Below are positions 8,283-17,180 of a DNA stretch of 64,000 nucleotides, in pieces. Position numbers and translations under genes: made by a program. Each line of letters starts with the position of its first letter. Position 1 is the stretch's first letter. The notes under the pieces were generated by a model. The model had not been told where the DNA came from and did not search any database. It saw only the letters and a list, made by a program, of their open reading frames with translations. The DNA is from an uncultured Lachnospira sp. (GTDB lineage: Bacteria > Bacillota > Clostridia > Lachnospirales > Lachnospiraceae). Location of the stretch: positions 1 to 64,000 of the forward strand of contig CAJUKN010000004.1 in NCBI GenBank assembly GCA_910587485.1. The letters run 5' to 3'.

Positions 8283-9038
8283 TTAGAATCCTTCCATTTT
8301 ATACATCAAAACGGACATCAACATCATTCCAGCCGTCTCTGTCCGAAGTATTCGCTTTCCAAGCGTGATACTTTCCCATTGATATTCTTTTGCCAATTTA
8401 AGCTCCGACAAATCATAGCCGCCCTCTGGTCCTATAAAAATTCCAATGCTTTGACCAACAGCTAATTGTTCAACGATATTTCTTGTCTGTTCTATATCTT
8501 TAGCACACTCATATGGCAAAAGTTTGATATCAAGATTTTGGGCATAGGACAGTGCCTCTTTAAAAGTCATCACTTGATGAACTAGTGGAACAATACTTCT
8601 TTTACTCTGTTTTGCAGCACTTTCTGCTATACTATTCCAACGCTCTACCTTATTTTTTGCCTTTTTATCATCCAGTTTAACAACACATCGCTTCATTGCT
8701 ACAGGAATAATAGAATAAACCCCTAATTCAACCATTTTTTGAATAATAAGTTCCATTTTTTCCTGTTTGGGAAGTCCTTGAAACAGATATACTTTAATTG
8801 GCAACTCATTTCCCATCTCATCTATGGAAAGAATATCTGCTCTTATTTTCCCCTCATCCATCGTTGATATACAGCAAATATAATCTACATTATCACCACT
8901 GCTAATCCGCAGTTTGTCGCCAATCTTCATCCTCAATACATTTTTTATATGATTGACATCATCATCAACAATTTCAATATAATTTTTATATATATTTTCA
9001 TGTGCAGCAAAAAAATGATACATAATACTACTGCTCAA
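8283..9038 (-). CDS. rsmE: 16S rRNA m3U1498 methyltransferase RsmE
   Basis: A SPOUT-class methyltransferase of about 250 residues that methylates N3 of U1498 in 16S rRNA. The N-terminal PUA-like part includes HIKNVLRMKIGD, and the C-terminal trefoil-knot motif GIFIGPEGGYDLSELKLA, then SITLGKRILRTETAGM, is diagnostic. Two starts are possible: TTG at 9038, about 12 bases after AGGAGAG, and ATG at 9023, whose nearest Shine-Dalgarno match is 27 bases away. I chose the TTG. It lies in the prmA-rsmE-desulfurase-thiI cluster, with the prmA stop about 150 bases upstream and a family A repeat between them. Confidence 0.93.
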   Translation of the reverse strand: MSSSIMYHFFAAHENIYKNYIEIVDDDVNHIKNVLRMKIGDKLRISSGDNVDYICCISTMDEGKIRADILSIDEMGNELPIKVYLFQGLPKQEKMELIIQKMVELGVYSIIPVAMKRCVVKLDDKKAKNKVERWNSIAESAAKQSKRSIVPLVHQVMTFKEALSYAQNLDIKLLPYECAKDIEQTRNIVEQLAVGQSIGIFIGPEGGYDLSELKLAKEYQWESITLGKRILRTETAGMMLMSVLMYKMEGF

Positions 9039-9141
9039 AATAGAGCAATTCTCTCCTTTTTGTATTTTTCTTGTTGTAAACTTATAAAGTCTTGATATTT
9101 TCCCAACAGACTACATTATACTTATATTTCTATACTGTAAA

Positions 9142-9186
9142 TCAAGCGAACATTTGCAATTCGCTTACTGCTTGCTCATAACCTCA
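9142..9186. repeat. Short copy of hairpin repeat family A, next to the prmA stop
   Basis: A seven-pair hairpin, AAGCGAA 9144-9150 with TTCGCTT 9160-9166, is joined to the conserved CTTGCTCATAACCTCAT. The element ends at 9186, one base before the prmA stop codon, so on the minus strand it begins directly after translation stops. Confidence 0.85.
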
Positions 9187-10143
9187 TTATACTTTCATTG
9201 CTGTTACATTTACCCACTCACCATCACGATATACATCAACAACTTCTAATAAAGGATTATTGTCAAAACATTCAATAACCTCTTCTTCCTTTGTGTTAAT
9301 AATTCCTGATGTAATAAAATAAGCACCTTTCTTCATATGTCTTGTTATTTCACCAGACAAAGGTATTAACACGTCCGCAAGTATATTGGCGCACACAATA
9401 TCATAGCAATCATATCCACACTGGTCTTGTACTGTTTTATCATCTATAATATTACCCTCAATCACCTTAAATGAAGAAGCAGCAATATCATTTTGTCTTG
9501 CATTTTCATTGGCAGCCACAATCGCATTAGGGTCAAGGTCTGTGCCAAGTGCAAAGTCCGCCCCATACTTTAATGCAACAATAGATAATATACCACTGCC
9601 GCAACCTACATCAAGTACTTTATCCTTTGGTTTAACATACTTTTGAAGCTGCTTAATAACCAGTTTTGTCGTTTCATGGGAACCTGTCCCAAACGCTGTG
9701 CCGGGGTCGATAGAAAGTACTGGATGATTTTGCATCTCATCTGTTACAGGCTCCCATGTAGGTTTGATATACAAATCATTAATCATAAATGTATGCCAAT
9801 ACTGTTTCCAGTTATTAATCCAATCTTTATCTTCTGTCTGGCTTTCTGTCAATGTACCTTCTCCTATATCGACAAATGCTCTCAATTCTTCCAAACCATT
9901 TTTTACTTTATCCAGAATGGTTTTGTCATCTTCATTTACATCAATATAAAAATGCACCTTTGCCAAGCCATCATCGGGTGGCAAATCTGGTATAAAGTCA
10001 ACAAACATTGTCTTGGCTTCTTGTTGTGTAAGTTGAATATTATCTTCTATTTCGATTCCTTCAATCCCTAATTCCCCAAGCATACAACTGATAAAATCAA
10101 TCGCTTCTGTGGTTGTCTGTATTGAATATTTATTCCACTTCAT
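9187..10143 (-). CDS. prmA: Ribosomal protein L11 methyltransferase PrmA
   Basis: A 318-residue SAM-dependent enzyme that methylates lysines of ribosomal protein L11. An N-terminal L11-recognition region covers about residues 1-100. The signature DPGTAFGTGSHETT lies at about 146-159, and the class I SAM site VLDVGCGSGILS at 176-187, with the acidic residue of motif II in GTDLDPNA and the NPPY-like CANILADVLIPL later on. The length is normal for the family. Start ATG at 10143. The gene sits between the M18 aminopeptidase and rsmE on the same strand; prmA-rsmE adjacency is common in clostridia. Confidence 0.95.
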   Translation of the reverse strand: MKWNKYSIQTTTEAIDFISCMLGELGIEGIEIEDNIQLTQQEAKTMFVDFIPDLPPDDGLAKVHFYIDVNEDDKTILDKVKNGLEELRAFVDIGEGTLTESQTEDKDWINNWKQYWHTFMINDLYIKPTWEPVTDEMQNHPVLSIDPGTAFGTGSHETTKLVIKQLQKYVKPKDKVLDVGCGSGILSIVALKYGADFALGTDLDPNAIVAANENARQNDIAASSFKVIEGNIIDDKTVQDQCGYDCYDIVCANILADVLIPLSGEITRHMKKGAYFITSGIINTKEEEVIECFDNNPLLEVVDVYRDGEWVNVTAMKV

Positions 10144-10176
10144 TGGTATTCCCCTTCATTATCATCTCTTATTTTC

Positions 10177-11571
10177 TTACGCATTTCTTAAAAATACTTC
10201 ATAGCTTTTTAACGCTTCATATAAATCCACTTTACTGATAACCTCATATGGTGCGTGCATATTTTGTACACCAACACCACTGTCAATCACGTTCATTCCA
10301 TAATTGGCAAGTATATATGCAATCGTACCGCCGCCGCCAACATCAACTTTTCCAAGCTCGGCTGTCTGATAACTAATCTTTGCATCATCCATAATCTTTC
10401 TTAAATGCGCCATATATTCAGCACTGGCATCATTAGAACCACTTTTTCCTCTGGCTCCTGTATATTTCATAAATACAACACCTTTGCCAAAATAAGAAGT
10501 ATTTTTCTTTTCACTAACCGATGGATAATTTGGGTCAAATGCAGAATTGACATCGGATGAAAGCATATTTGAATTGGTCAATGCTCTTCTTAATCCCAAC
10601 TCTGAAAATTGATTGCATTGGTTCATCAATTCGGCTGTCATATTTTCAAAGAACTTTGAGTGCATACCTGTTGCGCCAACGCTGCCAATTTCTTCTTTAT
10701 CAACCAAAATACATGCTGTTGTCTTTTCTGGATTTTCTGTATGAAGCTGCGCTACCAATGAAGGATAAGCACACACTTTATCATCATGTCCATATCCTAT
10801 AATCATACTTTTATCAAATCCATAATCTCTTGCTGCTCCAGCAGGCACAACACACAACTCAGCAGAAAGGAAATCTTCTTCTTCAATCCCATACTGTTTT
10901 TTCAGAAGTTTTAATATATATTTTTTTACATTTTCTTTCTCATCTTTTTTAGGTTTTACACCGATTTCTGGCATACTTCCCACAAGGACATTCAAATCTT
11001 CTCCTTCAATAACCTTGCTTGCCTTTTTATCCATCTGTTCACCTGCAAGATGAATCAATAAATCCGATATTCCTACAACCGGTTCATCTGCTTTTTCACC
11101 CATTGTAATCTCCACACTCTTACCATTTTTTAAAGCAACTATGCCATGCAATGCCATAGGCATAGCTACCCATTGATATTTTTTAATCCCGCCATAATAA
11201 TGTGTATCCAATAATACTAACTGATTATCCTCATATAATGGATTTTGTTTAATATCAATTCGTGGAGAATCAATATGCGCACCTAATATATTCATGCCTT
11301 TTTCTATAGGCTGTTTTCCCACACAATAAAGCACAATTGCTTTATTCATATTGACACAATAAACTTTATCGCCCGCTTTTAATGTTTTGCCGCGCTCAAT
11401 AATATCCGATAAATTTCTATAACCTGCACTTTCAGCCATAACAATGGCTTCCTTTACACATTCTCTTTCGGTTTTGCACTTACTAATAAATTGTCTGTAA
11501 TCTTCTGCAAAATCAAATACTTCCTTTACACTCTCCTCATTATACTTACTCCATGCAACTTCTCTTTCCAT
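10177..11571 (-). CDS. M18 family aminopeptidase
   Basis: A 464-residue zinc aminopeptidase of the M18 (aspartyl aminopeptidase/ApeA) family, cytosolic, removing N-terminal residues from peptides. Metal-binding elements in order are GAHIDSPRIDIKQNP (His and Asp), VDKEEIGSVGATG (acidic pair), SDVNSAFDPN and the late VQNMHAPYEV histidine. The frame opens with a TTAAAA-spaced ATG at 11571 preceded by TGAGG; the longer form starting at 11583 would begin on the Shine-Dalgarno itself, so it was rejected. That TGAGG is the end of a dispersed hairpin repeat (family C) also found before scpA and cmk. Confidence 0.92.
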   Translation of the reverse strand: MEREVAWSKYNEESVKEVFDFAEDYRQFISKCKTERECVKEAIVMAESAGYRNLSDIIERGKTLKAGDKVYCVNMNKAIVLYCVGKQPIEKGMNILGAHIDSPRIDIKQNPLYEDNQLVLLDTHYYGGIKKYQWVAMPMALHGIVALKNGKSVEITMGEKADEPVVGISDLLIHLAGEQMDKKASKVIEGEDLNVLVGSMPEIGVKPKKDEKENVKKYILKLLKKQYGIEEEDFLSAELCVVPAGAARDYGFDKSMIIGYGHDDKVCAYPSLVAQLHTENPEKTTACILVDKEEIGSVGATGMHSKFFENMTAELMNQCNQFSELGLRRALTNSNMLSSDVNSAFDPNYPSVSEKKNTSYFGKGVVFMKYTGARGKSGSNDASAEYMAHLRKIMDDAKISYQTAELGKVDVGGGGTIAYILANYGMNVIDSGVGVQNMHAPYEVISKVDLYEALKSYEVFLRNA

Positions 11572-11577
11572 TTTTAA

Positions 11578-11607
11578 CCTCATTTCTGCGCTGCTTTAAC
11601 ACATAAT
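11578..11607. repeat. Hairpin repeat family C providing the aminopeptidase RBS
   Basis: On the plus strand this reads CCTCATTTCTGCGC, then TGCTTTAACACATAAT. On the gene strand its end TGAGG lies six bases before the ATG at 11571. Close relatives lie at 13883-13913 (before scpA) and 35745-35774 (before cmk). Confidence 0.75.
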
Positions 11608-11663
11608 ATATCAACGCTATTTTATTATTCCTCTATTTTTGTTTGCAAAAATTTTTACACCTA

Positions 11664-11696
11664 TATTAAAGCGGTAACTTCCTTGTTGATGTTAAA
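11664..11696. repeat. Deleted copy of hairpin repeat family A across the scpB stop
   Basis: The two ends of the long element (AAAGCGG and ACTTCCTTG with TGATGTTAAAT) are joined directly, with the central part missing. The TTA that complements the scpB stop codon at 11692-11694 is part of the repeat. Confidence 0.6.
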
Positions 11697-12294
11697 TACT
11701 CAACGTCATCTGTTCATGTTCTTGCTCTTCTAAATCACCTGCTTGAACTTCTAACATTGCCTCATTTTTAAACTGTTCAACAACTTCCTCGCTAATCACA
11801 GGAAGTTCCTCTATAGAATGTACGCCAAATGCTCTTAAAAATTCTTGTGTCGTGCCAAATAATACAGGTCTGCCAGGTGCATCCAGCCTGCCCAGCTCCT
11901 TGACTAATCCATATTCCAGCAGTTTATTAATGGCATGTCCACAGCCCACACCGCGTATCTTTTCAATCTCCATTCTTGTAATAGGCTGTTTATAAGCTAT
12001 TATTGACAAATTTTCCAGCAAAGCATCCGTCAATACATATTTTGTAGGTGTACTTGCAACTTTTATTAACTGGTCATAATAATTGGTCTTGGTACACATT
12101 TGATAGGAATTTTCCAATTCAATAATCTGAATACCACGATTTTCATCTTCATACTTATCCATCATATTATGTACAATTTTTCTTGTTGTATCCACATCAT
12201 GTCCTATCGCTGCTGCCAGTTTGTCCACTTCCACAGCATTTCCCATAGCAAACAGCACGGCTTCAATTGCTGCTTCTGTTTTACTTAAATTCAT
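11692..12294 (-). CDS. scpB: Segregation and condensation protein ScpB
   Basis: A 200-residue winged-helix subunit of the SMC-ScpAB condensin, which compacts and segregates the chromosome. The two winged-helix modules are at about residues 1-85 (KTEAAIEAVLFAMGNAVEVDKLAAAIG) and 90-165 (LSIIAYKQPITRMEIEKIRGV, then KELGRLDAPGRPVLFGTT), the second being the best-conserved signature. Two ATGs in tandem follow GGAGGAA; the second, at 12294, has the better spacing. The gene normally follows scpA directly. Here an unrelated ORF and hairpin separate the two by about 0.8 kb. The stop codon lies in a family A repeat. Confidence 0.95.
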   Translation of the reverse strand: MNLSKTEAAIEAVLFAMGNAVEVDKLAAAIGHDVDTTRKIVHNMMDKYEDENRGIQIIELENSYQMCTKTNYYDQLIKVASTPTKYVLTDALLENLSIIAYKQPITRMEIEKIRGVGCGHAINKLLEYGLVKELGRLDAPGRPVLFGTTQEFLRAFGVHSIEELPVISEEVVEQFKNEAMLEVQAGDLEEQEHEQMTLSI

Positions 12295-12435
12295 CATTTC
12301 CTCCGCAACATATATTCGTTTACTTTATATATCTATTTCACCTTTACAAAATTTTAGCAACTGTCTGTCAGACTGGTATTTTTGTGCAACTTTCTCACTT
12401 GACAAAATCAACTTCATATGCTAACCTCTTTAAAG

Positions 12436-12496
12436 AAAGAAGCAGTTTTGTACCATTTGACTACTTTGTAGTCTTGAATGGGTTACTTGCTTCTTT
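12436..12496 (-). terminator. Long hairpin across the stop codon of the inserted ORF
   Basis: Outer stem AAAGAAGCA 12436-12444 pairs with TGCTTCTTT 12488-12496, a CCATT/AATGG block pairs in the middle, and the tip is GACTAC 12459-12464 with GTAGTC 12468-12473. The stop codon of the 12461-12988 gene is inside the tip. The T-tract is short on the minus strand and longer on the plus strand, so direction is uncertain. Confidence 0.6.
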
Positions 12497-12988
12497 TTTT
12501 ATATCTACCAAATCATAAAGATACATCTTTTCTCCCAAAGTACAATTAACTACCAGACAGCCTACATATATATTGTATTGGCTGGTCTTTATTTCATTAT
12601 TATAAATCGGAAGTGCAAATCGTGTAGTATAATAATACCAACCATTTCTAGCATCAGATTTATGCTTTTCCTTATGATTTTCGCGAAATGTTTTATTTGT
12701 GGCAATTTCTACCATTTCTCGTATTCCTTGTACTGCATTTGCTTTTGCTTTAGCTCTTGCACCTTTTGTTTTTCTTGTATATTTTGAACCTGTAAACTCG
12801 TTAGGAAAATCTTTTCCACAATATATAACATCCTTACTTTCTGTTATAACAACAATTTCTCCCACATATTGTTTCAAATATATCTCTACTTCATCCCAAT
12901 CAATATTTTGCTTATTTGCAAAAATTATATCAGGAATTACAACTACTTTATTGCCATAATCATCTTGTATAATTTCTAATTTTTTCAT
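12461..12988 (-). CDS. Phage-nuclease-like (PBECR-type) domain protein between scpA and scpB
   Basis: A 175-residue soluble protein. It resembles, from memory, the PBECR-type domains (phage barnase/EndoU/colicin/RelE-like nucleases) that end large clostridial phage MuF-like polyproteins: an N-terminal YLKQYVGEIVVITESKDVIY strand pair, then YCGKDFPNEFTGSKYT, a basic stretch KGARAKAKANAVQGIREMVE, a His/Lys-rich segment FRENHKEKHKSDARNGWYYY and the closing TTRFALPIYNNE. Lysine, histidine and arginine residues suitable for RNase chemistry are present, but the catalytic set was not verified. There is no signal peptide and no obvious immunity gene. It interrupts scpA and scpB, which are normally adjacent, so it was probably acquired. 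It could be a cellular RNase, a domesticated phage domain or a toxin remnant. Confidence 0.55.
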   Translation of the reverse strand: MKKLEIIQDDYGNKVVVIPDIIFANKQNIDWDEVEIYLKQYVGEIVVITESKDVIYCGKDFPNEFTGSKYTRKTKGARAKAKANAVQGIREMVEIATNKTFRENHKEKHKSDARNGWYYYTTRFALPIYNNEIKTSQYNIYVGCLVVNCTLGEKMYLYDLVDIKKEASNPFKTTK

Positions 12989-13106
12989 ACTTTTTGTTTA
13001 CCTCTTTTGTCTATTATACATATATACCAATACTTATTGCACTACACAACAATCTTCTATGTACTAAAAAATAAAAAGTGCATTTTTATTTTATGAAAAC
13101 AACTTA

Positions 13107-13877
13107 TCATTTTGTATATTCTATCAAATCAGGGTCTTTTATAACATCAATCATAATATCTCCACAGATATTTTCCTGTGAAACGCTTATAAATCCTGTT
13201 TTCATTAATTCAAGCAACACTAAAAAAGACACAATAACCGAAATTTTGGAATGATTATTCATCAGCATATCTTCAAAAGCAACCGTTTTCTTTGTCTTGA
13301 GAAAATTTTTTATCTGTGTGAATCGTTCAGACACACTTACTTTTTCTTTTTCTATCTTGCCAAATTTACTCCGAATGGGGTCAACCTTTTCTTCTTGTCT
13401 TCTTAAAACATCCTGAAAAATAGCATTGAGTTGTATTAAAGTAGTATCTTTTATAAGTTCATTTAAATCAATAGGCGGCTTATATGCTTCAATTTCTTTT
13501 GGAACGGTTGATGCTTTATAAAAAGAACGCTCTGCACAGGCTTGCTTTTCTTTTAATTGATAAGAAATATATTTACATAACTTATACTCTAACAATCGCT
13601 CTACCAACTCTGTTCTTGGGTCTTGCTCCTCTCCCTTTTCGTTAATTTCTTTTGGCAGCAGCATTTTAGATTTGATATCTAAAAGAGTAGCTGCCATCAC
13701 CAAAAATTCACTGATAACATCAAGGTCTTCCTTATCCATCTGACTAATATATTCCATATATTGTTTTGTAATCATTACAATAGGAATATCATATATATTG
13801 ACTTTATTTTTATCAATCAAGTGGAGTAGCAAATCGAGCGGTCCTTCAAACGCCTGCAGCTTGACGCAAATCTCCAT
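13107..13877 (-). CDS. scpA: Segregation and condensation protein ScpA
   Basis: The 256-residue kleisin subunit that closes the SMC ring and binds ScpB. The N-terminal kleisin start VKLQAFEGPLDLLLHLIDKNKVNIYDIPI at the first 35 residues is diagnostic, followed by SEFLVMAATLLDIKSKMLLP at about 60-80 and a C-terminal winged-helix with SEISVIVSF-like residues near 215. The ATG at 13877 is preceded by TGAGGAAATT, whose TGAGG belongs to hairpin repeat family C. The usual partner scpB lies 0.8 kb downstream, behind the inserted ORF. Confidence 0.95.
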   Translation of the reverse strand: MEICVKLQAFEGPLDLLLHLIDKNKVNIYDIPIVMITKQYMEYISQMDKEDLDVISEFLVMAATLLDIKSKMLLPKEINEKGEEQDPRTELVERLLEYKLCKYISYQLKEKQACAERSFYKASTVPKEIEAYKPPIDLNELIKDTTLIQLNAIFQDVLRRQEEKVDPIRSKFGKIEKEKVSVSERFTQIKNFLKTKKTVAFEDMLMNNHSKISVIVSFLVLLELMKTGFISVSQENICGDIMIDVIKDPDLIEYTK

Positions 13878-13882
13878 AATTT

Positions 13883-13913
13883 CCTCATTTCTGCGCTTTT
13901 TTTACGCATAAAA
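13883..13913. repeat. Hairpin repeat family C providing the scpA RBS
   Basis: CCTCATTTCTGCGC followed by a T-rich loop and ACGCATAAAA. GCGCAGAAATGAGG on the gene strand is identical to the copy before the M18 aminopeptidase; the TGAGG is the scpA Shine-Dalgarno. Confidence 0.72.
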
Positions 13914-13941
13914 CATAATTTTTTCATCTTACCCAATAAGA

Positions 13942-14068
13942 GTCAAAACAGCTATTTACAATCTGTCGTGCTACTTGCTTCAATCCCCAACTGTTATGGA
14001 AGCGCAAATCTCCACTCACCACTTATATCTTCACAGCATTAACATAAGGACTTTTTGGATAAGGTTCA
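13942..14068. repeat. Long divergent copy of hairpin repeat family A
   Basis: This occupies most of the 328-base region between the divergent scpA and yihY starts. It keeps the left end GTCAAAACAGCTATTTACAA, the CTACTTGCTTC link, a degraded right part with CACTTATATCTTCACAGCAT, and the end GGATAAGGTTCAAT. Unlike other copies it is not beside a stop codon. The remaining bases 14069-14205 should hold the yihY promoter, but none was clear. Confidence 0.65.
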
Positions 14069-14205
14069 ATTTATCTTTATATGTTTAAATACAAAAAATC
14101 AGAATATATTTTACTAGGTAATTTCATTTATTGCAAGTAAATCACTTTATATTTTTATCAATCTATGCTAAAATAAATCCCAATAACTTTGAAAGGCAAT
14201 TATCT

Positions 14206-15051
14206 ATGAGAAATTTTATCATTCTAATTAAACGCATTATTCATAAGCTTTCAGAAGATAATATCAGCAGTTACAGCGCACAGTCCTGTTTTTATATTAT
14301 ATTAAGTATTGTACCATTCTTATTGCTCTTAATGAGCCTTTTAAAATACCTCCCAATCATACCAGACAATATCATAACCGTTATGGGTTCTATTATTCCC
14401 ATGCAGATTATGCCTGTTATCACAGATATTGTAAATGATGTATATAACAATTCAAGTATTACACTGGTTTCATTAAGTACATTAATCGCTGTATGGTCTG
14501 CTGGAAAAGGATTTACTTCTATCATAAAAGGATTAAATACCATATATGGAACAAGCAGAGGAAACAATTGGTTTATCTCAAGAATTTTATCAACCGTTTA
14601 TACAGTAATTTTTATAATTAGCATTATTGCTTCCCTAATCTTGTTAGTATTTGGACAAAAAATTGTGAATCTTATTAAAATTGGTTTTCCAACAATAGGA
14701 GCAGTTCTATCTCTTATTATTAACAACTCCAATCTATTGTTTCCTACTGCTCTTACACTAATTTTTTTAATTATGTACAAATTTATTCCAAACCGAAAGA
14801 CAACAATATTAAATGAGCTGCCTGGTGCTATTCTTGCCTCTGCTGGCTGGGTGCTATATTCTTTTTTTTATTCATTGTATGTCAATAATTCGCCGAACTT
14901 TTCCAATATGTATGGAAGTTTGGCAACGCTTGTATTTGCATTAATCTGGTTATATTTTTGTATGACCATTATCTTTTGGGGTGCGGAAGTCAACTCTTTT
15001 ATTGGAGAGTGGCGTTCAAAAAACATTCGTTCCAGGAAAGAAAAAGAGTAA
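14206..15051 (+). CDS. YihY/BrkB family inner membrane protein
   Basis: A 281-residue integral membrane protein of the YihY/BrkB family (formerly labelled ribonuclease BN in error). It has the typical N-terminal YSAQSCFYIILSIVPFLLLLMSLL near residues 23-46, a TLIAVWSAGKGFTSIIKGLN motif around 90-110, and six membrane segments, ending with the LATLVFALIWLYFCMTIIFWGAEVN helix and a charged tail. Function is unknown; a transport or envelope role is usually assumed. The ATG at 14206 follows GAAAGG; the frame extends upstream but without a ribosome-binding site. Its last 36 bases overlap the 3' end of the convergent SpoIID-domain gene. Confidence 0.87.
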   Translation: MRNFIILIKRIIHKLSEDNISSYSAQSCFYIILSIVPFLLLLMSLLKYLPIIPDNIITVMGSIIPMQIMPVITDIVNDVYNNSSITLVSLSTLIAVWSAGKGFTSIIKGLNTIYGTSRGNNWFISRILSTVYTVIFIISIIASLILLVFGQKIVNLIKIGFPTIGAVLSLIINNSNLLFPTALTLIFLIMYKFIPNRKTTILNELPGAILASAGWVLYSFFYSLYVNNSPNFSNMYGSLATLVFALIWLYFCMTIIFWGAEVNSFIGEWRSKNIRSRKEKE

Positions 15052-16980
15052 TACACTTTTATAATCCATGCCCAACTCAGTCATTTTTTTAACTGCATAC
15101 TGGCTCATACCAATGCCGTGTCCATTTCCTCCGCCTGTTATGGTATAGCCAGTTTTTCCATCTACATCAGTTTTTTCGATAATAAAAAATGCACTTGGAA
15201 GATTAAATACTTTTCGGATATACCCTTCACTCTCTATAGTAACTTCCGATTTATCGCCTACAATTCTTATATTCTTTACAGCACCCCCCGCCACTCTGTC
15301 ACATATAATTTCTTTTATATTACCAATATCTTTTTGCGCTTTAACAATATTATTAAACTCTTCTTCAGTAAAATCATAACTCCAGCGATAATATTTTGTT
15401 CCATAATCATAATCATTTTCATTGGTATTTTTAATAAGTTCTTTAAATTGCTCTTCATTGGTATAATCAATGCCACTTTGCGTTTGGCTGATTTGTTTGC
15501 TCTCATAATAAGGATAAGAGGCACGGCTTGAGCCCCACAGTGATACGTCTGTACCAATACCGCAAGATGTTGAATAATAATATGTTTGAACAAGTGCATC
15601 AGCATAGTACAGCATTTTTCCTCTTGTCATTTCTACTGCTGTATTAGATGGTTCATATTCAATCGTATTATTATAAACCTGATATTGTATACTATCGTCC
15701 ATATGTGCGCCATAATCCGGATATCCCGGCGCGTCAATATGTTTATATGCGTAACTTCTAGCACACACTGCCTGCACCTTTAAAGCCTCCACCCCAAAAC
15801 TTGTTGGCATTTCTGATGGAACAACCCTTTTTAAATAATCTTCTAATGCTACTTGATTTACTAAAACAACACCATTATCCTGAACAAAAACTTCAATTTC
15901 TCCTTTATAAGATGGATTTCCCTGTGAGCGGTTCATTGTTAAAATTTGAATCTGCCCTGTTGGATTTTCTGGTTTAATTAGATATCTGCTGCCTGCTGGC
16001 GTTGTCTCACTTGCCACTGCACTCCATTCCTCTTTAGCAGACATATTTGTTACACTTCCATCTTCTGTATTTTCAATTGTATAATTTATATCCGATGTAA
16101 GTGTTACATTACTATGTACAATATCTGTATAGCTGGTTGTCTTTAAAACAATTCTTAACTGTTCATCAGCAATATCAAATCTTACTGTAATGCCTGTTAT
16201 CTGCCCTTTTTTTATTTGAATATCACCTATATTATCTTGAACTTCTTTTGATGTTCCTTTTATTTTATACTGTCTGTCTATACCATACATATTGACTTCT
16301 AAAACGCCATCATTGACACCGCTAATCCAAATATTTTTATAAGTAACCTCATTGGAAATATTATTGCCAATCATCAGGACTTCATTTTTGCATACTAACA
16401 ACGGTACTGTATTATCCACCATACCATTCAAATTTAGTCCTGTATAATAAAATTCTCCTTTATTGGTACAGACCTTCCAACTGTCAATGTCACCGTTCCA
16501 TGTGTCGGTATCAGGTGTTGCAACAATACCTGCATAGAGAAGTTCCGTACTGTCAGCTTGCTGCCATATATCCAAATGGTCTATAACAAATTCAATAAAT
16601 TCATCTTTGGAAACAAAATAATAACTGTCTTTAGAAATTTCTATATTTTTATATGTTTTTAATTCATTAAAATATGTTGAATTAAACCCATCTTGTGGCT
16701 TAAATTCAGAAAAAATATGTAATTCCTTTACATAATTAACATAATCGGTGTACCAATATAGTTCATTTTGGTTCTCTTTAACATATTCAATTTCTTCAAT
16801 AAGTGATATTTCTTTAGAATCATATCCTTCAAGATAAGCAATTACTTTACAAACTTCTGCCATTGTCAATGGTGTTTTGGCATTATTGCAGTAATTGATA
16901 AGATATATATTAATAATTGATAAGATAATAATCATCAAAAAAATAATAACAATTCCTACGATTTTTATACTTTTTTTCAA
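15016..16980 (-). CDS. SpoIID/LytB domain protein, membrane-anchored
   Basis: A 654-residue protein with one N-terminal membrane segment (about residues 8-30) and a long extracytoplasmic part. The SpoIID domain covers about residues 350-654: IEVFVQDNGVVLVNQVALEDYLKRVVPSEMP-type start, the catalytic-type glutamate in VPSEMPTSFGVEALKVQAV, and the closing GGGNGHGIGMSQYAVKKM. Family members are lytic transglycosylases acting on denuded glycan during engulfment or cell-wall turnover. The first 300 residues show no recognised domain and may bind the wall. The gene is far longer than classic SpoIID (about 340 residues), so a vegetative wall role is as likely as sporulation. The 3' end overlaps yihY by 36 bases. 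Confidence 0.88.
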   Translation of the reverse strand: MKKSIKIVGIVIIFLMIIILSIINIYLINYCNNAKTPLTMAEVCKVIAYLEGYDSKEISLIEEIEYVKENQNELYWYTDYVNYVKELHIFSEFKPQDGFNSTYFNELKTYKNIEISKDSYYFVSKDEFIEFVIDHLDIWQQADSTELLYAGIVATPDTDTWNGDIDSWKVCTNKGEFYYTGLNLNGMVDNTVPLLVCKNEVLMIGNNISNEVTYKNIWISGVNDGVLEVNMYGIDRQYKIKGTSKEVQDNIGDIQIKKGQITGITVRFDIADEQLRIVLKTTSYTDIVHSNVTLTSDINYTIENTEDGSVTNMSAKEEWSAVASETTPAGSRYLIKPENPTGQIQILTMNRSQGNPSYKGEIEVFVQDNGVVLVNQVALEDYLKRVVPSEMPTSFGVEALKVQAVCARSYAYKHIDAPGYPDYGAHMDDSIQYQVYNNTIEYEPSNTAVEMTRGKMLYYADALVQTYYYSTSCGIGTDVSLWGSSRASYPYYESKQISQTQSGIDYTNEEQFKELIKNTNENDYDYGTKYYRWSYDFTEEEFNNIVKAQKDIGNIKEIICDRVAGGAVKNIRIVGDKSEVTIESEGYIRKVFNLPSAFFIIEKTDVDGKTGYTITGGGNGHGIGMSQYAVKKMTELGMDYKSVLLFFFPGTNVF

Positions 16981-17078
16981 TGTGTCCCCTTTTTCACAAC
17001 AAAAACTTAATCAAGCAAACGGTAAACATCTGCTTGACTTTATTATATGCTTTGATGTAAAAATTTAGGACAAAAACA

Positions 17079-17140
17079 AGGACTGCCCTGTAAGATACAG
17101 TATGACACTTCACATTTTTCAGCTCACAAGACAGCCCTTA
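17079..17140 (-). terminator. Terminator hairpin 3' of the probable 6S RNA
   Basis: On the minus strand AAGGGCTGTCTTGT pairs with ACAGGGCAGTCCTT across a 34-base loop and is followed by GTTTTTG. Several pairs are G-U. It lies between the 6S-like RNA and the SpoIID-domain gene. Confidence 0.6.
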
Positions 17141-17147
17141 TACAAGA

Positions 17148-17179
17148 AAGGGTTATGCAGTGACACCCGCATAACCCTT
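17148..17179 (-). terminator. Strong hairpin directly after the probable 6S RNA
   Basis: A perfect eleven-pair stem, AAGGGTTATGC 17148-17158 with GCATAACCCTT 17169-17179, follows the RNA end; on the minus strand it is followed by TCTTGT, a weak T-tract. Confidence 0.7.
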
Positions 17180-17180
17180 A

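Noticed and set aside
9643..10071. 142-residue plus-strand ORF inside prmA
   Set aside because: It is a reading-frame shadow of the conserved prmA gene.
12461..12988. Prophage or genomic island around the nuclease-like ORF
   Set aside because: No integrase, tRNA or attachment site and no other phage gene; the flanking genes are core.
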